Shown here piece after piece: positions 39,184-49,200 of a stretch of DNA of 64,000 bases. How positions within the stretch are numbered: the first letter of the stretch is position 1; the number at the start of each line of letters is the position of its first letter. This stretch comes from Hyphomicrobiales bacterium. Lineage in GTDB: Bacteria > Pseudomonadota > Alphaproteobacteria > Rhizobiales > Rhizobiaceae. The position numbers and the translations under genes are program-made. The stretch spans positions 48,480 to 112,479 of the forward strand of contig UBPA01000001.1 in NCBI GenBank assembly GCA_900467185.1, in the 5' to 3' direction. Under the pieces are notes generated by a model, which was not told the origin of the DNA, ran no database searches, and worked only from the letters and a program-made list of their open reading frames with translations.

Positions 39184-39200
39184 ATGCTGCAATGCAGCAT
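39184..39200. promoter_or_regulatory. 17-bp palindrome, possible operator
   Basis: ATGCTGCA-A-TGCAGCAT is a perfect palindrome with one central base, 53 bp upstream of the phosphatase-family gene at 39131 and 393 bp from petA. Its size suits a dimeric repressor site. The rest of 39132-39592 holds no gene I can support, and it should also carry the petABC promoter. Confidence 0.4.
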
Positions 39201-39592
39201 TAGAGAGATGGCATGTTTGGTTGCGGGCAGGGATTTTCGGCCCGTCTCGTCCGCATTTCCAGAGGTCGAGCGTTGCAGGATCGGCATCCCGGCAACACCC
39301 GCGACAAAGCGTCACGGCCTGACCGATGCAAGGCTGCCCTGCGGCATTTGCAAGGCTGGACATGCCCGTTTATCAAGCATAGAACCCGGGAATGGCTCGA
39401 GAATCCGGAGCAGCGTCGCGCTGCCCATGGACCGGGCGGGGAGGCCCGGGGGGAAGCGGGATAAAATTGCGGCGAGCCGGTCTCGCCTTATTGATTTGGC
39501 GCCGTTCTTTCGCTCAAGTGCGTAAGGAAAGAACCGGCGTCGGGGACGCGTGGGCGGCTTTCGAGCTGCCGGGTTGAGAGGATGATGAGGCC

Positions 39593-40171
39593 GTGAGCGA
39601 ACACCAGACAACAAGCGACACACCGAGCGAGCCGACGCGCCGCGACTTCCTGTATCTGGCAACCGGCATGGCCGGTGCGGTCGGGGTTGCAGCGGTTGCC
39701 TGGCCGTTCATCGACCAGATGCGGCCGGATGCCTCGACGCTGGCGCTCGCCTCCATCGAGGTCGACGTCTCCAGCCTGCAGCCCGGCATGTCGCTGACGG
39801 CGAAATGGCGGGGCAAGCCGGTCTTCATCCGCAACCGGACCGAGAAGGAAGTGGAAGAGGCGAAAGCCGTCCAGCTTTCCGACCTGAAGGACCCGGTCGC
39901 CCGCAACGCCAATATCGCCGCCGACGCACAGGCGACCGATCTCGACCGCTCGGCCGGCGAGGGCAAGGAAAACTGGATCGTGATGATCGGCTCCTGCACC
40001 CATCTCGGCTGCGTTCCGCTCGGCCAGGCCGGCGATTTCGGCGGATGGTTCTGTCCCTGCCATGGCTCGCATTACGATACGGCGGGCCGCATTCGAAAGG
40101 GTCCGGCGCCGATGAACCTCGCCGTGCCCAGTTTTGCGTTCACGTCCGATACAGTCATCAAGATCGGTTGA
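39593..40171 (+). CDS. petA: Ubiquinol-cytochrome c reductase iron-sulfur subunit (Rieske)
   Basis: This is the Rieske protein of the bc1 complex, passing electrons from ubiquinol to cytochrome c1. The 192-residue protein has a Tat-type anchor ([14 protein letters not shown], helix about 20-40). The 2Fe-2S ligands are in SCTHLGC (Cys135, His137, disulfide Cys140) and [10 protein letters not shown] (Cys154, disulfide Cys156, His157). The GTG at 39593 is the likely start, with GAGAGG upstream. petB follows after 14 bases. In rhizobia the operon is also called fbcFBC. Confidence 0.96.
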   Translation: MSEHQTTSDTPSEPTRRDFLYLATGMAGAVGVAAVAWPFIDQMRPDASTLALASIEVDVSSLQPGMSLTAKWRGKPVFIRNRTEKEVEEAKAVQLSDLKDPVARNANIAADAQATDLDRSAGEGKENWIVMIGSCTHLGCVPLGQAGDFGGWFCPCHGSHYDTAGRIRKGPAPMNLAVPSFAFTSDTVIKIG

Positions 40172-40185
40172 GGGGGATTGCCGAT

Positions 40186-41457
40186 ATGAGTGGGGAACAT
40201 TCAACCTATACGCCGACGACCGGACTGGAAAAATGGGTGGACTCGCGGCTGCCGCTGCCGCGTCTCGTCCATGACAGCTTCATCTCCTACCCGGTTCCGC
40301 GCAACCTGAACTATGCCTATACCTTCGGCGCCATGCTGGCGGTGATGCTGATCATCCAGATCGTCACGGGCATCGTGCTGGCGATGCATTACGCCGCCGA
40401 AACGACCGTCGCTTTCAACTCGGTCGAAAAGATCATGCGCGACGTGAACCATGGCTGGCTGCTGCGCTACATGCACGCCAACGGCGCCTCGTTTTTCTTC
40501 ATCGCCGTCTATCTGCACATCGGCCGCGGGCTTTATTACGGCTCCTACAAGGCGCCGCGCGAAATTCTCTGGATCCTCGGCGTTGTCATCTACCTCCTGA
40601 TGATGGCGACGGGCTTCATGGGCTACGTGCTTCCCTGGGGGCAGATGTCCTTCTGGGGCGCGACGGTCATCACCGGCTTCTTCTCCGCCTTCCCGCTGGT
40701 GGGCGAATGGATCCAGCAGTTCCTGCTCGGCGGCTTCGCCGTGGACCAGCCGACGCTCAACCGCTTCTTCTCGCTGCATTACCTGCTGCCCTTCATGATC
40801 GCCGGCGTCGTCGTGCTGCACATCTGGGCACTGCATGTGACCGGCCAGACGAACCCGACCGGCGTCGAGGTGAAGACCAAGACCGACACGGTGCCGTTCA
40901 CCCCCTATGCGACGCTGAAGGATGCGCTCGGCGTCTCCATCTTCCTCATCGTCTACGCCTGGTTCGTGTTCTACATGCCGAACTTCCTCGGCCATCCGGA
41001 CAACTATATTCCGGCGAACGCGCTGAAGACGCCAGCCCATATCGTGCCCGAATGGTACTACCTGCCGTTCTATGCGATGCTGCGCGCCATCACCTTCAAT
41101 GTCGGCCCGATCGACTCAAAGCTCGGCGGCGTGCTCGTGATGTTCGGGGCGATCATCGTCCTGTTCTTCCTGCCCTGGCTCGATACGTCGAAGGTCCGCT
41201 CGGCGGTCTACCGTCCCTGGTACAAGCTGTTCTTCTGGATCTTCGTCGTCAACGCGATCCTGCTCGGCTGGCTCGGCTCGCGTCCGGCGGAAGGCGCCTA
41301 TGTGGTGATGTCGCAGATCGGCACGCTCTACTATTTCGGCTTCTTCCTCGTGATCATGCCGCTTCTCGGCCTGTTCGAGACGCCGCGCCGCATTCCGAAC
41401 TCCATCACCGAAGCGGTGCTGGAGCAGAAGGCCCGCAAGACCCCGGTGGCGGCGTGA
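40186..41457 (+). CDS. petB: Cytochrome b subunit of bc1 complex
   Basis: This eight-helix membrane subunit has two hemes and the quinone sites. The 423-residue protein shows the heme-ligand helices ([15 protein letters not shown] with the next [31 protein letters not shown]) and the Qo-site PEWY in [29 protein letters not shown] is the standard helix C/cd1 sequence. The ATG at 40186 starts [19 protein letters not shown]. The stop overlaps the first possible petC start (TGATG). Confidence 0.97.
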   Translation: MSGEHSTYTPTTGLEKWVDSRLPLPRLVHDSFISYPVPRNLNYAYTFGAMLAVMLIIQIVTGIVLAMHYAAETTVAFNSVEKIMRDVNHGWLLRYMHANGASFFFIAVYLHIGRGLYYGSYKAPREILWILGVVIYLLMMATGFMGYVLPWGQMSFWGATVITGFFSAFPLVGEWIQQFLLGGFAVDQPTLNRFFSLHYLLPFMIAGVVVLHIWALHVTGQTNPTGVEVKTKTDTVPFTPYATLKDALGVSIFLIVYAWFVFYMPNFLGHPDNYIPANALKTPAHIVPEWYYLPFYAMLRAITFNVGPIDSKLGGVLVMFGAIIVLFFLPWLDTSKVRSAVYRPWYKLFFWIFVVNAILLGWLGSRPAEGAYVVMSQIGTLYYFGFFLVIMPLLGLFETPRRIPNSITEAVLEQKARKTPVAA

Positions 41458-41489
41458 TGCCGAGAGAAGAGACCAAGGACTCCAAGACG

Positions 41490-42368
41490 ATGAAAAAGCT
41501 GATCACCGGCCTCTTCTTTGCCACCTCTCTTCTGGCCGGCCCCGTGCTGGCGCAGGAGAACGCGCCGCACGAGGGCACCACGGCCACCGAAGAGCATGGC
41601 GGGGGCACGCCGCATTTCCCGATCAAGAAGCCGCATCAGGAAGACTGGTCGTTCGCAGGCCCGTTCGGCCATTACGACAAGGCCCAGCTGCAGCGCGGCC
41701 TGAAGGTCTATGCGGAAGTCTGTTCCGCCTGTCATTCGATGAACCTGGTCCCCTTCCGCACTCTGGAGAACCTCGGTTACTCGGAAGCGCAGGTGAAGAC
41801 CTTCGCCGCGAATTACGAAGTGCAGGACGGGCCGAATGCCGAGGGTGAAATGTTCACCCGCAAGGCGCTGCCGTCCGACCATTTCGTCTCGCCGTTCCCG
41901 AATGCCGAAGCCGCCGCTGCGGCCAATAACGGCGCGGCGCCGCCGGACTTCTCGCTGATCGCGAAGGCCCGTGGCATCGAGCGCGGGTTCCCGACCTTTG
42001 TCTTCGATATGTTCACGCAATATCAGGAAGGTGGGCCGGATTATATCCATGCGCTGCTGAACGGCTATGAAGAGCCGCCGGCCGGCGTGGAGATCGCGCA
42101 GGGCACGCATTACAACCCCTACTTCGCCAATGCAGCGGCGCTGGCCATGGCCAAGCCGCTGAACGACGGCCAGGTGACCTATGACGACGGATCGCCGCAG
42201 ACAGTGGAGCAGTATTCCCGCGACGTCGCTGCCTTCCTGATGTGGGCCGCGGAGCCGCATCTGGAGGAACGCAAGCGGACCGGCTTCATGGTGCTGATCT
42301 TCCTGCTGATCTTCACCGGACTGATCTATCTGACCAAGAAGTCGGTCTACGCCAGCAAGGAACACTGA
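41490..42368 (+). CDS. petC: Cytochrome c1
   Basis: This c-type cytochrome of the bc1 complex carries a signal peptide (MKKLITGLFFATSLLAGPVL, cleavage at LAQ). The heme-binding CSACH (Cys78, Cys81, His82) is followed by SMNLVPFRTL. The axial Met is probably in the FANAAALAMAKPL segment, and a C-terminal anchor helix lies at about 268-285 (FMVLIFLLIFTGLIYLTKK). I chose the ATG at 41490 because AAGGA lies upstream and the signal peptide begins there; an ATG at 41457 is in frame. A strong terminator follows 60 bp after the stop. Confidence 0.96.
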   Translation: MKKLITGLFFATSLLAGPVLAQENAPHEGTTATEEHGGGTPHFPIKKPHQEDWSFAGPFGHYDKAQLQRGLKVYAEVCSACHSMNLVPFRTLENLGYSEAQVKTFAANYEVQDGPNAEGEMFTRKALPSDHFVSPFPNAEAAAAANNGAAPPDFSLIAKARGIERGFPTFVFDMFTQYQEGGPDYIHALLNGYEEPPAGVEIAQGTHYNPYFANAAALAMAKPLNDGQVTYDDGSPQTVEQYSRDVAAFLMWAAEPHLEERKRTGFMVLIFLLIFTGLIYLTKKSVYASKEH

Positions 42369-42428
42369 CCCTGCCCGGGCTCTGCCCCGGCCGCACGCTT
42401 CTGTCGAAACGGCGACAATGCCGATATG

Positions 42429-42458
42429 AAAAATCCCGCAGCTTCTGCGGGATTTTTT
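42429..42458 (+). terminator. Terminator of petABC
   Basis: AAAAATCCCGCAG and CTGCGGGATTTTTT form a perfect stem around CTT with A and T runs on both sides. It can serve both petABC and the minus-strand gene ending at 42504. Confidence 0.93.
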
Positions 42459-42503
42459 GTGTCTGCATGTCCGGCCTTGTCAGAACAGCGTCGTTCGCTC
42501 GCC

Positions 42504-42740
42504 TTACGACCAGAAGCGGCGGAAGGACGGGACATGTTCCGCCTCTGCCTTGCGATAGCCGACGCCGTGGCCGATGAGGAATCCGGCGAGACCGACGAGG
42601 CCGAGGAGGAGAACGGTCGAGGACGGGTGTTCGGTCGCCGTGTCGCGGACGGCGGCGGCTTCCGCCTTGACCGCATTCAGAGCCTTGGTTGCGGTTGCCT
42701 CATGCTCGCGATGGCCTTCCGGCAGATCGAGATTCGTCAT
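42504..42740 (-). CDS. Small single-span membrane protein
   Basis: The 78-residue protein (MTNLDLPEGHREHEATATKA) has an acidic/alanine helix, one membrane helix (about 43-62, STVLLLGLVGLAGFLIGHGV) and a short basic tail ending FRRFWS. It looks like small DUF883/ElaB-like ribosome or membrane-associated proteins in shape, but I cannot assign a family. It is convergent with petC and shares the terminator. Confidence 0.65.
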   Translation of the reverse strand: MTNLDLPEGHREHEATATKALNAVKAEAAAVRDTATEHPSSTVLLLGLVGLAGFLIGHGVGYRKAEAEHVPSFRRFWS

Positions 42741-42808
42741 GGTCTTCTCCTTCGGTGTTTTCTAAGGGCGGGTGAGCCTCCGCCTGTCGGAGGCCGTCGC
42801 GTGTCGCC

Positions 42809-43096
42809 TTACCGGTTGTTCTCGACATCCAGTTCGATCTGGCGGCGGGCGATCAGTTCGAGGCTTCGGTCGGGGGCGATCCGGTAAACCTCCTGCCACT
42901 CGCCGCCGCGATTGTCGCGAAAACGATGGTTGAAGGTGCTGCCGATCGGCGATTTCATCAGTTTCGTGCGGGGCTGGCCGCCATAGATGATGCTGCCGGG
43001 GATCGGCTCGATCGGCTGCGCCGGCCCGCCGACGGAGGTGCATGCCGTCAGGCCCATGAGGGCGGCGGAAACGGCGGCAATGGCCAGTCTGTTCAT
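42809..43096 (-). CDS. Small lipoprotein
   Basis: The 95-residue protein begins MNRLAIAAVSAALMGLTACT with lipobox LTAC. The mature part has IIYGGQPRTKLMKSPIGSTF and ends in RQIELDVENNR. It is probably an outer-membrane lipoprotein of unknown role. It lies upstream of the small membrane protein on the same strand, so the two may be co-transcribed. Confidence 0.75.
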   Translation of the reverse strand: MNRLAIAAVSAALMGLTACTSVGGPAQPIEPIPGSIIYGGQPRTKLMKSPIGSTFNHRFRDNRGGEWQEVYRIAPDRSLELIARRQIELDVENNR

Positions 43097-43217
43097 GCGG
43101 GTGACTTTCTCGACGTTCGGGTTCGATGCGCTGTCGTTTCAACGTTTCTCCCGCCGCGATCGTTCCATGGATCACTTTTGCCGTCGGTGCTGGCGGAGGC
43201 CTTTCCTGAAAACGTCG

Positions 43218-43253
43218 AAACCCGCCGCACGTCTTGACGCATGCGGCGGGTTT
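43218..43253 (-). terminator. Terminator of the giant ORF (minus strand)
   Basis: AAACCCGCCGCA (43218-43229) and TGCGGCGGGTTT (43242-43253) make a perfect 12-bp stem, with a further CGTC/GACG inside the loop. It lies 38 bp past the stop of the giant gene. Confidence 0.8.
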
Positions 43254-43290
43254 CCGATGGGAGCGCTGTCGGCCTCGGGGGCGCTCGATC

Positions 43291-46200
43291 CTAGCTGAAG
43301 CGACCGGCCGCGTGGGCGAGCATGGTATACACCTTGCCGGTATCCGAGGTCAGGTAGGTCTGGGTGATGACCCGGTCGCGATCGTTGCGGGCGACATCGG
43401 CCAGCAGCTTTTCGAAGTCGGCGATGTAGCGATCGACGGCGGTGCGGAATTCCGCCTCGCGATCGTATTTCCGCTGGATCTCGTCGAAGGTCTGCTGGCC
43501 CTTCAGCGTGTAGAGGCGTCGCGTGAACACGTCACGCTCGCCACGCTGGTAGCGGCGCCAGAGATCGACCGAGGCGTCGTGATCGATCGCCCGGGCGATA
43601 TCGACCGAGAGGGAGTTCAGCGATTCCATGACATGGCGCGGATTGCGGCTGTCCGTGCTGCGCGGCGCCTGTGTCGGTGGGGCCTGTGTCGCGGGGGCAG
43701 GTGCCGCCTCGGGCCGCAGGCGAGCGGGTGCGATCTGCTGCGGCTCCTCCTCGCGGGAGGCTCCGCGCAGGAGATCGCGCATCCAGCCCGAACCGCCTTC
43801 GCGCATGTCGTCCTCGGCGGTTGCGGCCGGGCGGAGCGGCGAGCGATCGGCAATGCCGACGCTGCCGCGGAGCGGGGTTTCGGCCGCGGCTGCGGGACGC
43901 TGCGGGGCCGCAGGTTCCGGCGCCGGCCGTGCGGTGGCCTGTGCGGGCTGCTGTGGTTGCATCGGCTGGGGCTGGGGCTGGGGCTGGGCAGGCTGAGGAC
44001 GCGTTGCCTGAACCGGAGCGGCCTGTGCCGGGGCCGGCTGGATCGGGGACGGCGGAACCGGAGCAGACTGAACTGGAGCAGCCGGGACCGGAGCCGAGGG
44101 CGCCGGCGCGGGACGGGCTTGTGCCGGTGCTGCGGCGACAGGGGCCGGATGGCGCTGCGTCAGGGGGGATGCCTCGGTTGTCGCGACCGACCGGGCCGGT
44201 GCCGCGTCCGCGGCGCGGGCGCCGAGCAGCGTGGTGGGGGCAGCCGCGTATGGCTGCTGGTACGGATTGCCTGCGGGTGCGGCGGCGACGGCTGCCGGAG
44301 CCTGTGCGGAGGAGGACTGGGCCGGGGCATAGGCCGGCTGGGCAGCCTGCGTTGCCATGCGGCCGCGATGCGGCGTCGGCTCGCCGATCTCAAGCTGGCT
44401 GGAGGAGCGGCCGACGATGTCGGACAGTTCCTGCAGGGCCTTGATCTGCTCGGACACGGCGCGGCGCATGACGGCCGCATTTTCCTTGGCTTCCTCCGGC
44501 AGATCGAAGGCACCGCGCTTCAGCTCGGCACGGGTCATGTCGAGTTCGCGACGGATCTCCTCGCCCGAGCGGCGGATTTCGTCGGTGGCGCCGGCAAAGC
44601 GGGCGATGGCTTCGTCCACGGACTGTCGGATCTGCTCGCGCATCTTGTCGGACACCGCGTCGGAACGCTTGCCGGTTTCGTCGAGCAGGCCGTCGATGTC
44701 GGACAGCGAGGTGCCGACACTGCCGCGCAGGCGGGCGGCGACCTCGCCGGCACGCTCCTCGGCACGGGCGAAGGTGCGATCGACGGAGGCGCCGGCCGAA
44801 TCGGTGGCCGCGGCGATAGCGTCGCGCATGGCCTCGCCGGCGGTGCGGGTGCGGCTTTCCGCTTCGCCGAGCGTGCGATCCACATCGGCGACGGCACGCT
44901 GGACGCCGTCGCGCAGGGTGCCTGCGACCTGGCCGGAGCGCTCTTCCGTGCGGGCCAGCAGCTGATCGACGGACTGTTCGGCGTCCTGGCCGGCACGGGC
45001 CAGCGCATCGCGCATGGCGTTCGCCGCCGTCTGCGTGCGGTCTTCGGCATCGGTGAGAATACGGCCGACATCGCTGAAGGAGGCCTGGATGCCGCTGCGC
45101 AGATTGCCGGCGATCAGGTTCGAGCGATCCTCGGCCCGCTGGAACGAGCCTTCCACGAAGCCTTCCAGCGCCCGCATGGTGCGCTCGATATCTTCAGAGC
45201 GGCTGACGAGGCCGACGGAGAGGGTGCGCAGGGCTTCCTGACGCTCTTCGAGCGTGCCGGCAAGATTGGACTGGGCGGCCGCCAGCAGATCGGAGGCCTG
45301 GCCGAGCATGCGCGAGTGGTCCTCGAACCGGCCGACGAGGCTGCCGACCTGCGACAGCGTGTTGGACGAGATCGCGACCAGCCGGTCGGCCTTGCCTTCG
45401 AGCAGGCGGGTGGAGGCCGACAGCATGTCGGAGGTGCGCTCGGCCGTTTCCGAGAAACGGTCGCCGGTGGCGTTCAGACGCTCGTCCATGGCGCCGAAGG
45501 TGCTCGTGGCCTCCTCGACGACGCCGGCGATGGCGGCGTTGCTGGTGGAGAGGCGTTCGATCAGGGCTTCCGCCGTCGACTGCAGGCGGTTTTCGACCAT
45601 CTGGATCGCGCGGGCGGTCTCCTCGGCGCGCTGCGACAGGGCGCCGAGCTGTTCACCGGTGCGGGCGGACAGAGCGGTAACGAGCGCATCGTTTTCGGCG
45701 CGCAGGCGCTCGGCACCATCGCGGGCAGCGGCGGTCAGGCGGTCTGCCGCATCGCGGCCGGCGGCGACGTAGGTTTCCACGACCGGGCGGGCCTGCTCGT
45801 CGATGAGGCGCGACAGCTCGCTGGTGCGGCCCGAAAGCATGGAGTTGAGATCGCGGGTGCGCTCGTCGAGCGAGGTGCGGATGGCTTCGCCCCGCGCTTC
45901 GAGCGCCTTCTCGACCTCGGACAGGTTGCGCTGCAGCGCGTTGCCCTGTTCGGCGATGCGGCTCTGGGTCTCGGAGGCGCGGATGAGCGTCGCGTCGGCG
46001 GCGTCGCCGACGCTGCGGGCGAGTTCGGCGCTGCGCATGGCGGCCGTGGCCGCGGTCCGCTCGATGGCGTTCTGGAAATCGGCCTGGCGCGCGGCCATGG
46101 CCTCCGCGAAGTCGCCGCCGACCTTGGCCAGCGTGTCCGAGGAGCGCACAGCTTCGGCGTCGATGTCCTGCGTGGTATCGGACACCGCGCTGCGCAGGCT

Positions 46201-49200
46201 GCCGACGAGATGGGCGGCCTTGCCTTCGATCGTGCGGCTGACATTGTCGAGACCGACGGTCAGGGCGCGATCCATGGTGCCGAGCCGCTCCTCGATGCGG
46301 CCCGTGCCGCGCTCGATGGTCGTTTCGATGCGCGTTGCCGCTTCGCTGCTGATCCGGTCGAGTTCGCCGGTGCGCGAGGCAAGCGTCTCGGCGATGCGGG
46401 TGGCGGCTTCGCTGCTGATGCGGGCGATTTCTTCCGTGCGGCCGGCAAGGCTGCCGGAGATCCGCTCGGCGGCGGTGCGGCTGGCGTGGTCGAGTTCCGA
46501 CACGCGCTCGGACAGGGTGCCGGCAATGCGGTTGCCGGCCTCGTCCACCAGCGTATCGACATTGCCGACGCTGTCGCGGATGCGGGTTTCGAGCTGGCCG
46601 AGGCTTGCCTCGATGCGGGCGCCGGTCTCGTCGAAGCGGGTGTTGATGCCCGAGATCGAGGTGTCCATGCGCTCGGTCAGGCCATCGGCGGCGCGCGTCA
46701 GCTCGGCTGTGGTGTCGCCGAGGCGAACGGCCACGCGGGCGGTGCTGTCGCGCAGGCGGTTGTCGAGCGCTTCCGCGCTCTGGTCGATCGTGCGGGCAAG
46801 CGCTTCCTGGCGTTCCTCGAGCGTCATTTCCAGCATGCCGGCGCTGGCGGCGATCGTGGTGGCGATGGTGGCCGCCTGATCGTTCAGCATGTCGGACAGC
46901 TGGGTAGACCCATCGGCGACTGCCGTATTCAGGGCGTCGATGCGGGTGTCGAGCACGACGCGCAGACGGTCTTCCGTCGTGGACATCGTCTGGTCGAGGC
47001 TGGCGGCGCGGGCCGACAGGGTCTGTTCGATGGCGCCGGCGCGGGTGTCGATGGCGGCGGCGAGCTCGGCCGCGTGGGCGGAGAGGGCGCCGGCGATCTC
47101 ACCGCTGGCGCCGGTCATGGTGCCGGCAATGGCGTTGACGCGGCCGGTCATGTCCTCGGCAATGCCGGCGGTGCGGGCCGTAAGGTCGCGGTCGATCTCA
47201 CCGATGCGGTCGGTCATCGTTTCGGCGATGGCCGTCGCGCGGAAGGAGAGCTGATCGGCGATGTCCTCGACGCGGGTCGCGAGCGTATCGCCGATGTCGG
47301 ACGCGCGGCCGACGAGGATCCGCGACAAGTCGTCCGTGCGCGCGGCGAGGCGGTTGTCGAGCGCTGCGGTCTGGCCGCTCAGCGTTTCGTCCAGCGCACG
47401 GGCGTGATCGTCGATCATGCTGCCGAGGCGGATGGTGGTGCCGTCGAGCGCGCGCTCGATCCGATCCGAGGCGTCGGAAAGCGTGCCGGACAGGACAGCG
47501 GCGCGCTGCTCCAGGGCGCCGGTCGTATCGTTCAGCATGTCGCCGAGGCTGGACGCGCTGGTGGCCAGCAGGAAGTCCAGGCGTTCGGTGGTGCCGTCGA
47601 TGGCGGTCTCGATCGCGGCTGTCGAGCCGGTGAGCACGTCGGACAGAGCCGAGGTGCGGGTGGCGAACATCTCGTCCAGGCGATCGGCCGTGCCCGAGAC
47701 CGCAGTGTCGAGATGGCGGGTCGCTTCCGAGAGCGTGCTCTTGATGTTCGCGGCACCGCGGACGAGAACCGCGTTGATGTCGTCGGCATTGCCTTCAACG
47801 GCCGCTTCGATGGCCGAGGTGGTGGCGGCGAGTTCGCGGGCGCGGGCGGCCAGAACGGCGTCGATGCGTTCGGCAGAGCCGGCGAGCGTGCCGTCGAGCA
47901 TGGTCGTGCCGCCGGACAGCGTTGCCGACAGGCCGGCCGTGCCGCGGGCCAGCAGCGTATCGAGCTGTTCGGCCGTGCCCTCGATGACGCCTTCGATGCC
48001 GGCGGTGGAGGAGGCGAGGACGCCGGAGAGGGACATGGTCCGCTCCGCGAGGACCTCGTCGATCGCGCGCGTGGAGCCGGACAGGGTCGTGTCGAGCGTG
48101 CGGGTTGCCTGGTCGAGCGTCTGCGACAGGGTGGAGGTGCGGTGCGCGATGACCTGGTCGATCTGCTCGGCGGTGCCTTCGAGCGCGCTTTCGATGCCGG
48201 CGGTCGAGGAGGCCAGCACGCCGGAGAGCGTCATGGTGCGCTCGACCAGGATCTCGTCGATGCGCTCGGCGGTGCCCGAGAAGGTGCCGTCCAGCGCACG
48301 GGTCGCCTCCGACAGGGCGCCGGTCATGGTCGTGGTGCCGCGGCTGAGCACACGGTCGATCTGCTCGGCGGTGCCTTCGACGGCGCTCTCGATGCCGGCC
48401 GTGGAAGAGGCCAGCACGCCCGACAGCGTCATGGTGCGCTCGACCATGATGTCTTCGATCCGTTCGGCGGTCCCGTCGAAGGTCCGGTCGAGCGTCCGCG
48501 CGGCTTCGGCGAGCGTGCCGGCGAGGGTGTCGGTTTTGGCGGAGAGCACACGGTCGATCTGCCCGGCCGCGCCTTCGACGGCGCTTTCAATGCCGGCGGT
48601 GGACGAGGCGAGGACACCCGAGAGCGTCATGGTGCGTTCGGTGAGGATCCCGTCGATGCGTTCGGCGGTGCCCGAGAAGGTGCTGTCGAGCGTGCGGGTG
48701 GCGTCGGAGAGCGCGCCGGTCAGGTTGTTGGTGCCGCGTGTGAGGACGAGATCGATCTGTTCGGCGGTGCCTTCGACGGCGCTTTCAATGCCGGCGGTGG
48801 ACGAGGCGAGGACACCCGAGAGCGTCATGGTGCGCTCGGTGAGGATTTCGTCGATGCGTTCGGCGGTGCTCGAGAAGGTGTTGTCGAGCGTGCGGGTGGC
48901 GTCGGAGAGCGCGCCGGTCAGGTTGTTGGTGCCACGCGTCAGAACGAGATCGATCTGCTCGGCCGTGCCTTCGACGGCGCTTTCGATGCCGGCGGTGGAC
49001 GAGGCGAGGACACCCGAGAGCGTCATGGTGCGCTCGGTCAGGATTTCGTCGATGCGCTCGGCGGTGCCCGAGAAGGTGCTGTCGAGCGTGCGGGTGGCGT
49101 CGGAGAGCGCGCCGGTCAGATTGCTGGTGCCACGTGTCAGGACCAGATCGATCTGCTCGGCGGTGCCTTCGACGGCACTTTCGATGCCGGCGGTGGAGGA

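Noticed and set aside
36229..39363. A 1044-codon minus-strand frame spanning the second ABC exporter and the phosphatase-family gene.
   Set aside because: It is out of frame with the real minus-strand gene and antisense to the exporter; the translation is low complexity.
39103..39525. A 140-codon plus-strand frame upstream of petA.
   Set aside because: No ribosome binding site, motif-free translation, and partial overlap with the opposing phosphatase-family gene's start.
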